A program made the position numbers and the translations under genes. The notes under the pieces were generated by a model. It saw nothing but the letters and a program-made list of their open reading frames with translations, made no database searches and was not told where the DNA came from. Positions 9,481 through 16,710 of a DNA stretch of 64,000 nucleotides are shown one piece after another. Numbering within the stretch: position 1 is the stretch's first letter; every line of letters starts with the position of its first letter. Source of the stretch: Iamia majanohamensis (GTDB taxonomy: Bacteria > Actinomycetota > Acidimicrobiia > Acidimicrobiales > Iamiaceae); the NCBI RefSeq assembly GCF_028532485.1, contig NZ_CP116942.1:2046001-2110000 (forward strand), written 5' to 3'.

Positions 9481-9491
9481 CCCGAACGCCC

Positions 9492-9520
9492 TTGACCGGC
9501 CCCGGACGGGGGCGCAGAGT
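9492..9520 (+). promoter_or_regulatory. Sigma70-type promoter in the menA-menH spacer
   Basis: TTGACC (9492-9497), a 17-bp spacer, then CAGAGT (9515-9520). This is among the best -35/-10 pairs in the window. Predicted transcription starts near 9527, within a hairpin CTCACCGC (9524-9531) / GCGGTGAG (9544-9551), and would run into the 85-codon frame at 9560. Confidence 0.45.
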
Positions 9521-9559
9521 GCTCTCACCGCAGAGGCAACGAAGCGGTGAGGGACGCAG

Positions 9560-9817
9560 ATGACGACCCCGGGTCCGCCCGGGGAGACGGGTCCGCAGAC
9601 CGAGCCGTGGAGGTCGCTGTGGAGGACGGTCTCCACCGTCCGCCCCGCCGGGAGGCCTTCGGGCCGAGCTGCGGGGCGGGTCCGCCGGAACCGGGTTCGC
9701 CCGGCGCCGGCGGGACGGTCAGCAGTGCGCTCCGGCGCAGTCGCTGCCCGGAAAAACGGCATCGCCCGCCGGGGCCTCGGCTCCGACGGGCGATGGAAGT
9801 GGTCAGAACGAGGGTAA
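9560..9817 (+). CDS. Possible small basic protein, unrecognised
   Basis: An 85-codon frame beginning MTTPGPPGETGPQTEPWRS and ending with a Trp/Lys-containing tail. It is rich in Arg, Pro and Gly. GAGGG (9549-9553) lies 6 bp before the ATG, and a plausible promoter lies at 9492-9520. Its second half uses many A- and T-ending codons (tca, gca, aaa, gaa, cga), unlike its neighbours. It also spans a 9-bp inverted repeat (CATCGCCCG 9760-9768 / CGGGCGATG 9787-9795). It matches no family I know. It may instead be a non-coding transcript with a chance frame. Confidence 0.3.
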   Translation: MTTPGPPGETGPQTEPWRSLWRTVSTVRPAGRPSGRAAGRVRRNRVRPAPAGRSAVRSGAVAARKNGIARRGLGSDGRWKWSERG

Positions 9818-9917
9818 CCCCACGGGACGATCGCGAGGTGGATCCCGTCCGATGGTGGCCCCGGGCCGCCGCCCGGCTCCGGCCGGTGCGGCGCCCGGGG
9901 TCCCGCCGCGCCCGGGC

Positions 9918-10688
9918 TCAGGGTCCCGACGGGCGGGCGGCCCGGCGGACGAGGGCCGCCACCGCCTCGGGGGCCTGGAGGTGGCACGCGTGGCCGGCCC
10001 CGGCGACCACCTCGACCGTCGCGGTGGGACCGATCCCCGCCACCAGGCGCCGTCCGAGGCCCAGGAACTTGGTGTCCTCGCCGCCGACCACGACGGTGAC
10101 GGCGACGCCGGCCCGTCCGAGGGCGGGGAGCTCGTCCCACCAGGGCGGGTCCATCGTCCCGGTCCCGGCCAGGCGCAGCGAGGCGGCCAGGCCCCCGGCC
10201 GTGCCGGCCCGCCGGGCCGCCAGGTCCTCGGGGCGGGGCGTGAGCCCGGCGAACAGCGGCTGGGCCAGCCAGGTGGCGAGGAAGGGCTCCACCCCCTCCC
10301 GCTCGATGCGGGCGGCCAGGTCCTCGTCGGCCTGCCGCCGGGCGCGGCGCTCGTCGGCGTCGTCGATGCCCGCCGTGGCCCCCACCAGGACCAGGTGCCG
10401 GACCACCTCCGGGCGGTCCAGGGCCAGGCGCAGGGCCACCCTCCCGCCCATCGAGTAGCCCACGTAGGTGGCGGCGCTACCCACCTCGGCCACCGCCGTC
10501 GCCGTCCCGGCCAGGTCCAGGCGCACCTCTCCCGAGCCGCCGTGGCCGGGCAGGTCGACGGTGACCACCTCGTGGTCCGGTGCCAGCAGGTCGGCCACCG
10601 GGGCCCACGAGACCGAGGTCTGGGTGAACCCGTGCAGCAGCACCAGGCGGGGTCCGGTGCCCCGGGTGGAGGCGTGGAGCGCGGGCAC
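9918..10688 (-). CDS. menH: SHCHC synthase-type alpha/beta hydrolase of menaquinone synthesis
   Basis: A 256-residue alpha/beta hydrolase. MenH removes pyruvate from SEPHCHC to give SHCHC, the step after MenD. The oxyanion motif is LLHGFTQTSVSW, the nucleophile elbow YVGYSMGGRVALRLAL (Ser), the acid region VVGGEDTKFLGLG, and the C-terminal His is in GAGHACHLQAPEAV. The start at 10688 (GTG) follows TACGGT by exactly 6 bp. It is divergent from menD with only 63 bp between start codons, which supports the MenH assignment over a generic hydrolase. Confidence 0.85.
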   Translation of the reverse strand: MPALHASTRGTGPRLVLLHGFTQTSVSWAPVADLLAPDHEVVTVDLPGHGGSGEVRLDLAGTATAVAEVGSAATYVGYSMGGRVALRLALDRPEVVRHLVLVGATAGIDDADERRARRQADEDLAARIEREGVEPFLATWLAQPLFAGLTPRPEDLAARRAGTAGGLAASLRLAGTGTMDPPWWDELPALGRAGVAVTVVVGGEDTKFLGLGRRLVAGIGPTATVEVVAGAGHACHLQAPEAVAALVRRAARPSGP

Positions 10689-10751
10689 GTCGGCACCGTA
10701 CGCGCCGCCCGGGGCGGGGCCGGACCCGGGCCAGTCCCTACGCTGCCCGAC
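10689..10751. promoter_or_regulatory. Back-to-back leaderless promoters of menH and menD
   Basis: On the minus strand TACGGT (complement of 10695-10700) ends 6 bp before the menH GTG. On the plus strand TACGCT (10739-10744) ends 7 bp before the menD GTG. Only 63 bp separate the two start codons, so the upstream halves of both promoters interleave, and opposed polymerases would compete. Confidence 0.6.
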
Positions 10752-12554
10752 GTGGCGCCCGACCCGGACCCCGTCCCCGGCCTGGCCGGGCTGTCGCCGT
10801 CGGACGTGGCCGCCACCTTCTGCGCCACCCTCGTCGACGAGTGGGTCCGGGCCGGTCTGACCGACGCCGTGGTGTGCCCCGGGAGCCGGTCGACCCCGAT
10901 GGCCCTGGCCCTCCACTCCCACCCCGAGGTGCGGATCCACGTCCACCACGACGAGCGGGCCGGGGCCTTCACCGCCCTGGGCCTCGGCCTGGCCTCCGGC
11001 CGCCCTGCGATCGTGCTCACCACCAGCGGCACCGCCGCGGCCGAGCTCCACCCGGCGGTGGTGGAGGCCCACCAGTCCTCGGTCCCGCTCCTCGCCCTGA
11101 CCGCCGACCGGCCCCCCGAGCTGGCCGACGTGGCCGCGCCCCAGACCATCGACCAGGTGCACCTGTTCGGCCGGGCGGTGCGCTGGTACCACGCCCCCGG
11201 TGTGCCCGAGGCTGCGGCGGCGGGCACCTGGCGGGCCCTCGCCGGTCGCAGCCTGGCCGAGGCGAGGGGCGAGGGGGCGGCGGCCCGGCCGGGCCCCGTG
11301 CACCTCGACCTCGCCTTCCGCGAGCCGCTGGTGGGCCGCCCGGCCCCGCTCCCGCCCGGTCGGCCCGACGGGCGACCGTGGGTCGAGGTGGTGCCCGTCG
11401 GAGCGACCGTGCAGGGGACCGACCTCGACCCGGTGGTCCGCCTGGCGCGGAGGGGCCTCCTCGTGGCCGGCACCGAGCCCGGCGAGCGCCCGGCGGCCAC
11501 CGCCGACGCCGCCCTGCGCATCGCCTCGGCCCTGGGGTGGCCGGTCCTGCTCGACGCCCGCCTGCGCGGTGCGCTCGGCGGCCGGGGCCGCCGGGGGTCG
11601 GTGGTGGTGGGGGCGGCCGACGCCCTGCTGCGCGACCCGGCCACGGCCGACGCCCTCCGGCCCGACGTCGTCCTCCACCTCGGCGCCCCGGTCGCGTCGC
11701 GGGTGGTGGGGGAGTGGGTCGCGGCGTCCGGGGCCACCGAGGTCCGCGTCGGGGCCCACGGCTGGACCGACCCCTCCGCCACCGGGGCGCACCGGGTCGC
11801 GGCCCCGGCCGCCGCCCTGGTCGCGTCGATGGCGGCGGTCGACGGCGCCGGGTCCCTGGTGGCGCCGGCCACCGAGGCCGGCTGGGCCGACCGCTGGGCC
11901 GGGGCCGAGGCCGCAGCCCAGGCCGCGTTCGACGAGGTGCTCGCCGGCCACGACGAGGTGACCGAGCCGGGCACCGCCCGGGCCGTGCTGGCCGCCCTCG
12001 ACGAGGGGACGACCCTGGTCGTGTCGAGCTCCATGCCCGTGCGCGACCTCGAGTGGTACGGGCGACCCCGGCGGGGGGTGCAGGTGCTCGCCAACCGGGG
12101 CGCCAACGGGATCGACGGCGTGGTCTCCACCGCAGTGGGCGCGGCCCTGGCCACCGGTGCCCCCACCGCCTGCCTGGTGGGCGACGTGGCCCTGCTCCAC
12201 GACGCCAACGCCCTCCTCCGAGCCGCGGGCCGGGGCATCGACCTCACCGTGGTCGTGGTCGACAACGACGGCGGCGGCATCTTCTCCTTCCTCCCCCAGG
12301 CCTCCGAGCCGGGAGGGGCGACGTTCGAGGCCCTCTACGGCACCCCCCACGGCGTCGACCTCCGGGTGCTGGCCGCAGCCCACGGCTTGGTCACGGTGGA
12401 GCCGGCCGGGGCCGCGGAGGTGGGCCCGGCGGTGCGGGCCTCGCTCGCCGCCGGCGGCGTGCGGGTGGTCCGGGTGGCCACCGACCGGGCCGCCAACGTG
12501 GCCGTCCACCGCGAGCTCCACGACGCGGTGGCCGCCGCCGTCCGTCCGACCTAG
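10752..12554 (+). CDS. menD: SEPHCHC synthase (menaquinone MenD)
   Basis: A thiamine-diphosphate enzyme that adds the succinyl semialdehyde unit from 2-oxoglutarate to isochorismate, the first committed menaquinone step. At 600 residues it is of normal length. The N-terminal ThDP module has VCPGSRSTPMALAL and the invariant Glu region HVHHDERAGAFTALGLG. The C-terminal module has NRGANGIDGVVSTAVG, GDVALLHDANALL and VVDNDGGGIFSFLPQ (Mg-ThDP motif). GTG 10752 was chosen because it follows TACGCT by 7 bp. Longer in-frame starts reach back through menH and are not real. It faces away from menH. Confidence 0.95.
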   Translation: MAPDPDPVPGLAGLSPSDVAATFCATLVDEWVRAGLTDAVVCPGSRSTPMALALHSHPEVRIHVHHDERAGAFTALGLGLASGRPAIVLTTSGTAAAELHPAVVEAHQSSVPLLALTADRPPELADVAAPQTIDQVHLFGRAVRWYHAPGVPEAAAAGTWRALAGRSLAEARGEGAAARPGPVHLDLAFREPLVGRPAPLPPGRPDGRPWVEVVPVGATVQGTDLDPVVRLARRGLLVAGTEPGERPAATADAALRIASALGWPVLLDARLRGALGGRGRRGSVVVGAADALLRDPATADALRPDVVLHLGAPVASRVVGEWVAASGATEVRVGAHGWTDPSATGAHRVAAPAAALVASMAAVDGAGSLVAPATEAGWADRWAGAEAAAQAAFDEVLAGHDEVTEPGTARAVLAALDEGTTLVVSSSMPVRDLEWYGRPRRGVQVLANRGANGIDGVVSTAVGAALATGAPTACLVGDVALLHDANALLRAAGRGIDLTVVVVDNDGGGIFSFLPQASEPGGATFEALYGTPHGVDLRVLAAAHGLVTVEPAGAAEVGPAVRASLAAGGVRVVRVATDRAANVAVHRELHDAVAAAVRPT

Positions 12555-12670
12555 GGGCCGACCCGGGTCTGGTTGGGCGGCCTGGTGGCGGTCAGTGCGC
12601 TCCCGGCCCGCACGACCGCCCCCGCCGGGGGCGGCACCGGGTCTACACCACGTGAAGGGTCGTCCACCGC

Positions 12671-12826
12671 ATGGGCTTCGTCCTCTGGCTGATCGCCGTC
12701 ATCCTCGTCATCGTGGGGGTCGTCCAGCTCCTCCAGGGCCAGATCATCCTCGGCATCGTGCTCGTCGTGCTGGGCTTCGCCGTGGGCCCGGGCGGCTGGT
12801 CGATCTTCAACCGGTCCAAGCGCTGA
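12671..12826 (+). CDS. Small membrane protein with GPGG motif
   Basis: A 51-residue protein. A hydrophobic N-terminal half (about residues 3-36, FVLWLIAVILVIVGVVQLL then IILGIVLVVLGFAVG) is followed by GPGGWSIF and a basic end NRSKR. Short proteins with this layout and GPGG turn are widespread in actinobacteria and have no assigned role. Two closely spaced membrane helices are likely. GAAGGG lies about 12 bp upstream as a weak ribosome site. Its stop is only 10 bp from the convergent menF stop. Confidence 0.7.
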   Translation: MGFVLWLIAVILVIVGVVQLLQGQIILGIVLVVLGFAVGPGGWSIFNRSKR

Positions 12827-12836
12827 CCGTCCCGCC

Positions 12837-14057
12837 TCAGGGGCGGACGAGGACGCCCAGGATGGCCTGGAGCTTGGCCCGGGTCTCCACCAGCTCGGTG
12901 GCCGGGTCGCTGTCGCCGACGATCCCGTTGCCGGCGTAGGCCCGGGCCTCCGGGCCCCGCACGGTGGCGCAGCGGATGGCCACCGCCCAGGTGCCGTTGC
13001 CGTGGCGGTCGAGCCACCCCACCGCTCCCGCGTAGGGGCCCCGGTCGAAGCCCTCCAGCTCGGCGATGGCGGCCAGGGCCGCCGCCCGGGGGCGTCCGCA
13101 CACCGCCGGGGTGGGGTGCAGGGCGGCGACCAGCTCGAGGATGCCGGCGGCGGGCGACGACAGCTGGCCCCGGACGGTGGTGGCCAGGTGGGTCACGTTC
13201 GGCAGGGTGACGACCGACGGCTCGGGCTCGAAGTCGAGGAACGAGCAGAACGGCAGCAGCCCGTCGTACACGGCGTCGATGGTGACCTGGTGCTCCTGGC
13301 GGTAGGACGGCGACGCCCGCAGGCCGGCCACCGCGTCGGCGTCGGCCACCGGGTCGCCCCGGCGGGGCGCGGTGCCCGCCATGGGCTGGGCCTGCACCTG
13401 GTCGCCGGCCCGGGCGACCAGCAGCTCGGGGCTGGCGCCCACGAAGCCGTCGACGGAGAAGGCGTAGCAACCGGGGAACCCCCGGGCCAGGCGTCGCACC
13501 ACGGCGGCCACGTCGAGGTCGGCGTCGGCCTCCACCCGCACCTCCCGGGCCAGCACCACCTTGTCCAGCTCCCCGGCCCGGATGCGCGCCGTGGCCCGGC
13601 CCACGGCGTCGGTCCACGCCGAGGGGGCCCGCACGCTCTCCACCGCGAAGCGGCCCGGCCCGGGTCCGGGGGGCGGGTCGGTCGCCCACGGCGTCAGGTC
13701 GACGGCGGCGGGGTCGGCCGGGGGCGCGTCGGTCGTCCCCACGGTGGTCACCCAGCCGGACCCGTCGGGCCCCCGGCGCACGACGAGGGCCGGCACCACC
13801 ACCTCGGCCGGCGCATCGGGGTGGAAGGGCAGGGCCCCGAGGGCGACGGGTCCGGTCCCTGGTCGGTCGACGGGGTCGTCGACCTCGGCTGCGGCCAGCA
13901 GCTCGGCTGCGTCCGAGGGCGCCAGGCGGGCCACCTCCCCCCGGCCGGCCAGGGCCTCGACGTCGGCCCGCCCGAAGAGCAGGCCGTCGCCGCCGGCCAC
14001 CCGGACCGGGTCGGGGAGGTCGGGTCGCGCCGCGGTGCGCGCGACGAGTCCGCCCAT
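12837..14057 (-). CDS. menF: Isochorismate synthase
   Basis: Converts chorismate to isochorismate, the entry to menaquinone. The 406-residue chorismate-binding protein has ELDKVVLAREVRV, carrying the general-base Lys, and ALHPTPAVCGRPRAAA. GFDRGPYAGAVGWLDRHGNG and GNGIVGDSDPATELVETRAK are also present, the last with Mg-binding Glu residues. The N-terminal third is divergent. The gene assignment over salicylate- or anthranilate-type relatives rests on context: its ATG overlaps the menG stop in TGATG (14055-14059), and menD and menH are next door. Confidence 0.9.
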   Translation of the reverse strand: MGGLVARTAARPDLPDPVRVAGGDGLLFGRADVEALAGRGEVARLAPSDAAELLAAAEVDDPVDRPGTGPVALGALPFHPDAPAEVVVPALVVRRGPDGSGWVTTVGTTDAPPADPAAVDLTPWATDPPPGPGPGRFAVESVRAPSAWTDAVGRATARIRAGELDKVVLAREVRVEADADLDVAAVVRRLARGFPGCYAFSVDGFVGASPELLVARAGDQVQAQPMAGTAPRRGDPVADADAVAGLRASPSYRQEHQVTIDAVYDGLLPFCSFLDFEPEPSVVTLPNVTHLATTVRGQLSSPAAGILELVAALHPTPAVCGRPRAAALAAIAELEGFDRGPYAGAVGWLDRHGNGTWAVAIRCATVRGPEARAYAGNGIVGDSDPATELVETRAKLQAILGVLVRP

Positions 14058-14803
14058 CAGCCCTCGTCGCCGCGGGTGGCGGTGACGAGGCGGGCGATGC
14101 CCACGCTCAGCAGGTCGTGGCGGGCGTCGACGAAGCCGGCGTCGGCCAGCATGGCGAGCATGCCCTCGGCCGACGGCAGGTACGACACCGAGCGGGGCAG
14201 GTAGCGGTAGGCGGCCGGGTCCGAGAGCAGACCCCCGATGCGGGGGACGACCTTGCCGAAGTAGACGGCGTGCCCGGCCCGCAGCAGCGGGTTGGGCGGC
14301 TCGGCCACCTCCAGCAGGGCGATGCGCCCGCCGGGGCGCACGGCCCGGGCCAGCTCGGCGAAGAACCGGGGCAGCTCCTCCAGGTTGCGCAGGGCGAAGC
14401 CGCAGGTCACGCCGTCGATCGCGCCGGCGGGCACGGGGAGGCGGAGCACGTCGGCGTGGACCAGCGGCGCCCGGGTGCGGGCCGCGGCGAGCATGCCGAA
14501 GGACAGGTCGACGCCGACGGGACGGTGCCCGGAGCGGACCAGCTCGGTGCAGAGGTCCCCGGTGCCGCATGCGAGGTCGAGCACCAGGGACCCGAGGGGG
14601 AGGTCGAGGGCGCGCACCGTGCGCCGGCGCCACCCGACGTCCATGCGGAAGGTCATGACCCGGTTCACCAGGTCGTAGCGCGGGGCGATGGTGTCGAACA
14701 TGGCCCGCACGGCCCGGACCTTCTCGGTCCCGGTGGGGAGGGCGTCGGCGTCGGGGAGGGCCCCGGTGGCGAGCGGGGGACCGGAGGACGGGGGAGCGGG
14801 CAC
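14057..14803 (-). CDS. menG: Demethylmenaquinone methyltransferase
   Basis: SAM-dependent C-methyltransferase (UbiE/MenG family) for the last menaquinone step. Residues to note in the 248-aa protein are MFDTIAPRYDLVNRVMTF, the SAM motif LVLDLACGTGDL, and DGVTCGFALRNLEELP plus GGRIALLEVAEP, all family signatures. GTG 14803 follows TATCCT by 7 bp on the minus strand. Longer readings run through yaaA and are rejected. It is translationally coupled to menF downstream. Confidence 0.93.
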   Translation of the reverse strand: MPAPPSSGPPLATGALPDADALPTGTEKVRAVRAMFDTIAPRYDLVNRVMTFRMDVGWRRRTVRALDLPLGSLVLDLACGTGDLCTELVRSGHRPVGVDLSFGMLAAARTRAPLVHADVLRLPVPAGAIDGVTCGFALRNLEELPRFFAELARAVRPGGRIALLEVAEPPNPLLRAGHAVYFGKVVPRIGGLLSDPAAYRYLPRSVSYLPSAEGMLAMLADAGFVDARHDLLSVGIARLVTATRGDEG

Positions 14804-14873
14804 GGCGGCGAGGATACGAGCAGCGCCCCCGGGCTGGCGGACCGGGAGCGGAGCCGCGCGAGGATCGTCGGCC

Positions 14874-15581
14874 GTGCCCCGCGCCTTCGCCCTCCTCCTG
14901 CCCCCCTCCGAGGGCAAGGAGCCCGGCGGCTCGGGGCCGCCGTGGCGCTCGGGCACCTGCGCCCTCCCCGGCCTCGACGGGCCCCGGGCCGAGGTCCTCG
15001 CCGCCCTCGACCCGACGGGTCGGGGGGTGGCCGCCGAGCCCACCCTCCCCGCGCTCGAGCGCTACACGGGCGTGCTCTACCGCGAGCTCGACGCAGGCTC
15101 GCTGCCGGGCCCGGCCCGGCGGCGCCTCCGGGCCACCGCGCTCATCGCCTCGGGCCTCTGGGGGGTGGTCGCACCGGGCGACCCGATCCCGGCCTACCGC
15201 CTGAAGATGTCGGCCCGCCTGGACCCGCTGGGGCGGCTGTCGACCTGGTGGCGCCCGCACCTGACCGAGGCCCTGCACGACCGCCTGGCCCGCCGGGTGG
15301 TGTGGGACCTGCTGCCCCAGGAGCACGCCGCGGCCTGGGACCCGGCGGCCGTCCCGACGGCCCGACGGATCACGGTGCGCTTCACGACCGCCGAGGGGCG
15401 CACCGTCAGCCACTGGAACAAGCTGCTCAAGGGGGCCCTGGTCCGCCACCTGGTGACCACCGGCCTCGACGACCCCGACGGGTTGCGGGCCTTCACCCAC
15501 CCCGCCGGGTACCGCTACGAGCCCTCGCTGTCCGACCTGGACGACGAGGTGGCCACGGTGGTCCTCCGCCACCCCGGCTAG
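14874..15581 (+). CDS. yaaA: Peroxide-stress protein of the YaaA/DUF328 family
   Basis: 235 residues starting FALLLPPSEGKE, the actinobacterial form of the YaaA opening. It continues with YTGVLYRELDAGSL, LIASGLWGVVAPGDPIPAYRLKM and the C-terminal GYRYEPSLSDLDDEV. In E. coli YaaA lowers free iron under peroxide stress and has a DNA-binding fold. The action here is inferred from family only. It is divergent from menG with 70 bp between starts. A weak GATCGT lies 5 bp before the GTG. Confidence 0.85.
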   Translation: MPRAFALLLPPSEGKEPGGSGPPWRSGTCALPGLDGPRAEVLAALDPTGRGVAAEPTLPALERYTGVLYRELDAGSLPGPARRRLRATALIASGLWGVVAPGDPIPAYRLKMSARLDPLGRLSTWWRPHLTEALHDRLARRVVWDLLPQEHAAAWDPAAVPTARRITVRFTTAEGRTVSHWNKLLKGALVRHLVTTGLDDPDGLRAFTHPAGYRYEPSLSDLDDEVATVVLRHPG

Positions 15582-15629
15582 CGGCTCGGTGGTCCGCGCC
15601 GCCACGTCCGTGCGGTACCGTCGCCAGCC

Positions 15630-16685
15630 ATGGAGGGGGACGGGACGGTGAAGCGCGACGGGGCTCCTCCGGGGCTCCCTCCCGAGGACGGCAGCGGCGC
15701 CACGGGGTCCGGGTCGGGTGATGACCGCCCCGGCGGGTCGGGGCCCGGGGCCACCACGACCGAGCCGCGCCCCACCGAGGCCCCTCTCGGGCCGTGGCCG
15801 GCGGGGGCCGGACCGATGCCCGGCCCGACCGCCGCCACGGAGCCCCCCCGACCTGGTCCGCCGCCGTCGTTCGGGCAGGTCGACCCCGCGCTGGGTCGGG
15901 TGCCCCGGACCAGCGCCGTCGGTGCTCCCGAGAGCCGAGGGGCGCGACCACTCGGGTCGCTCGGCCGGATCTACCGAGACGTGGGGGTGAGTGCCGTCGC
16001 CCTGGTGGCAGCCGCGGGCACGCACCTCCTCCCGGACTGGGACGAGGGTCGCTGGTGGGTGCTCACCATCGCGCTGGGGGCGATCGCCGTGCTCGCCGGT
16101 GCGGTCGGGGTCTGGAGGGCCGTGGCTGGCCTCGGCGAGATCCATCGCCACCCGGCGTCGGTCACGGGCGCGTCGCGCGCAGCGCTCGGCCTCGTCCTCG
16201 CCTCCGTGCTCGTCGTGCTGTCGGGCGTCCTCGTCGGGACCGACTGGCAGGACCTCGATGTGCCCTCGGCCTGGGACAGGGTCGAGCTGCTGGAGGGCGA
16301 GAGCGCACTCACGACCGCGGTCGACGGCGCCCGTCGGGCCACCGCCGCCAGTGGGGACGGGATCCGGACCAGGGGGCGCCTGGGTGGCTGCTACGAGGGC
16401 TCCGCCGACGAGCCCGCAGGCGAGGTGCCGTGCGCCGCACCCCACACCCTCGAGCTGGTGGGGCAGGTGACCGTCGACGTCGCCGAGGACGCTGCACCGG
16501 GTGAGCGCCGAGCTGCCGCCGTCGACGCCTGCGACCCGGTCGTGGCCGAGGCGGTCGGCGAGACGGAGGTCGACGGCGACGTCGTCGCCCTCGTACCCGA
16601 CCAGCTGGCCTGGCTGGGGGGCGATCGCGGCGCGGTGTGCGTCGTCGAGCTCGACGAGCCCCGGGAGGGCGCCCTCGGGGGTTGA
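15630..16685 (+). CDS. Membrane protein with Pro-rich N-terminus and septum-formation-like C-terminus
   Basis: 351 residues. The first 110 are Pro/Gly-rich and disordered. Then come three hydrophobic segments (about 126-140, 148-170 and 186-205) in the pattern of small DUF4190-like membrane proteins. The extracytoplasmic C-terminus includes LGGCYEGSADEP, VPCAAPHTLELVGQV and AVDACDPVV. These are the spaced Cys residues and the PC..PH.LE turn seen in the actinobacterial septum-formation family. TACCGT ends 8 bp before the ATG. Function is not established, and envelope or division association is inferred. Confidence 0.65.
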   Translation: MEGDGTVKRDGAPPGLPPEDGSGATGSGSGDDRPGGSGPGATTTEPRPTEAPLGPWPAGAGPMPGPTAATEPPRPGPPPSFGQVDPALGRVPRTSAVGAPESRGARPLGSLGRIYRDVGVSAVALVAAAGTHLLPDWDEGRWWVLTIALGAIAVLAGAVGVWRAVAGLGEIHRHPASVTGASRAALGLVLASVLVVLSGVLVGTDWQDLDVPSAWDRVELLEGESALTTAVDGARRATAASGDGIRTRGRLGGCYEGSADEPAGEVPCAAPHTLELVGQVTVDVAEDAAPGERRAAAVDACDPVVAEAVGETEVDGDVVALVPDQLAWLGGDRGAVCVVELDEPREGALGG

Positions 16686-16710
16686 GGGGCGCGTCGGCGG
16701 CTGACGGGGC

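Noticed and set aside
9803-12280. Very long open frames on the strand opposite menD and neighbours (also 9852-10751 upstream of menD in its own frame)
   Set aside because: In GC-rich DNA with G/C third positions, non-coding frames stay open for long stretches. The translations are low-complexity Arg/Pro/Gly/Ala, while menH and menD occupy the region with clear motifs.
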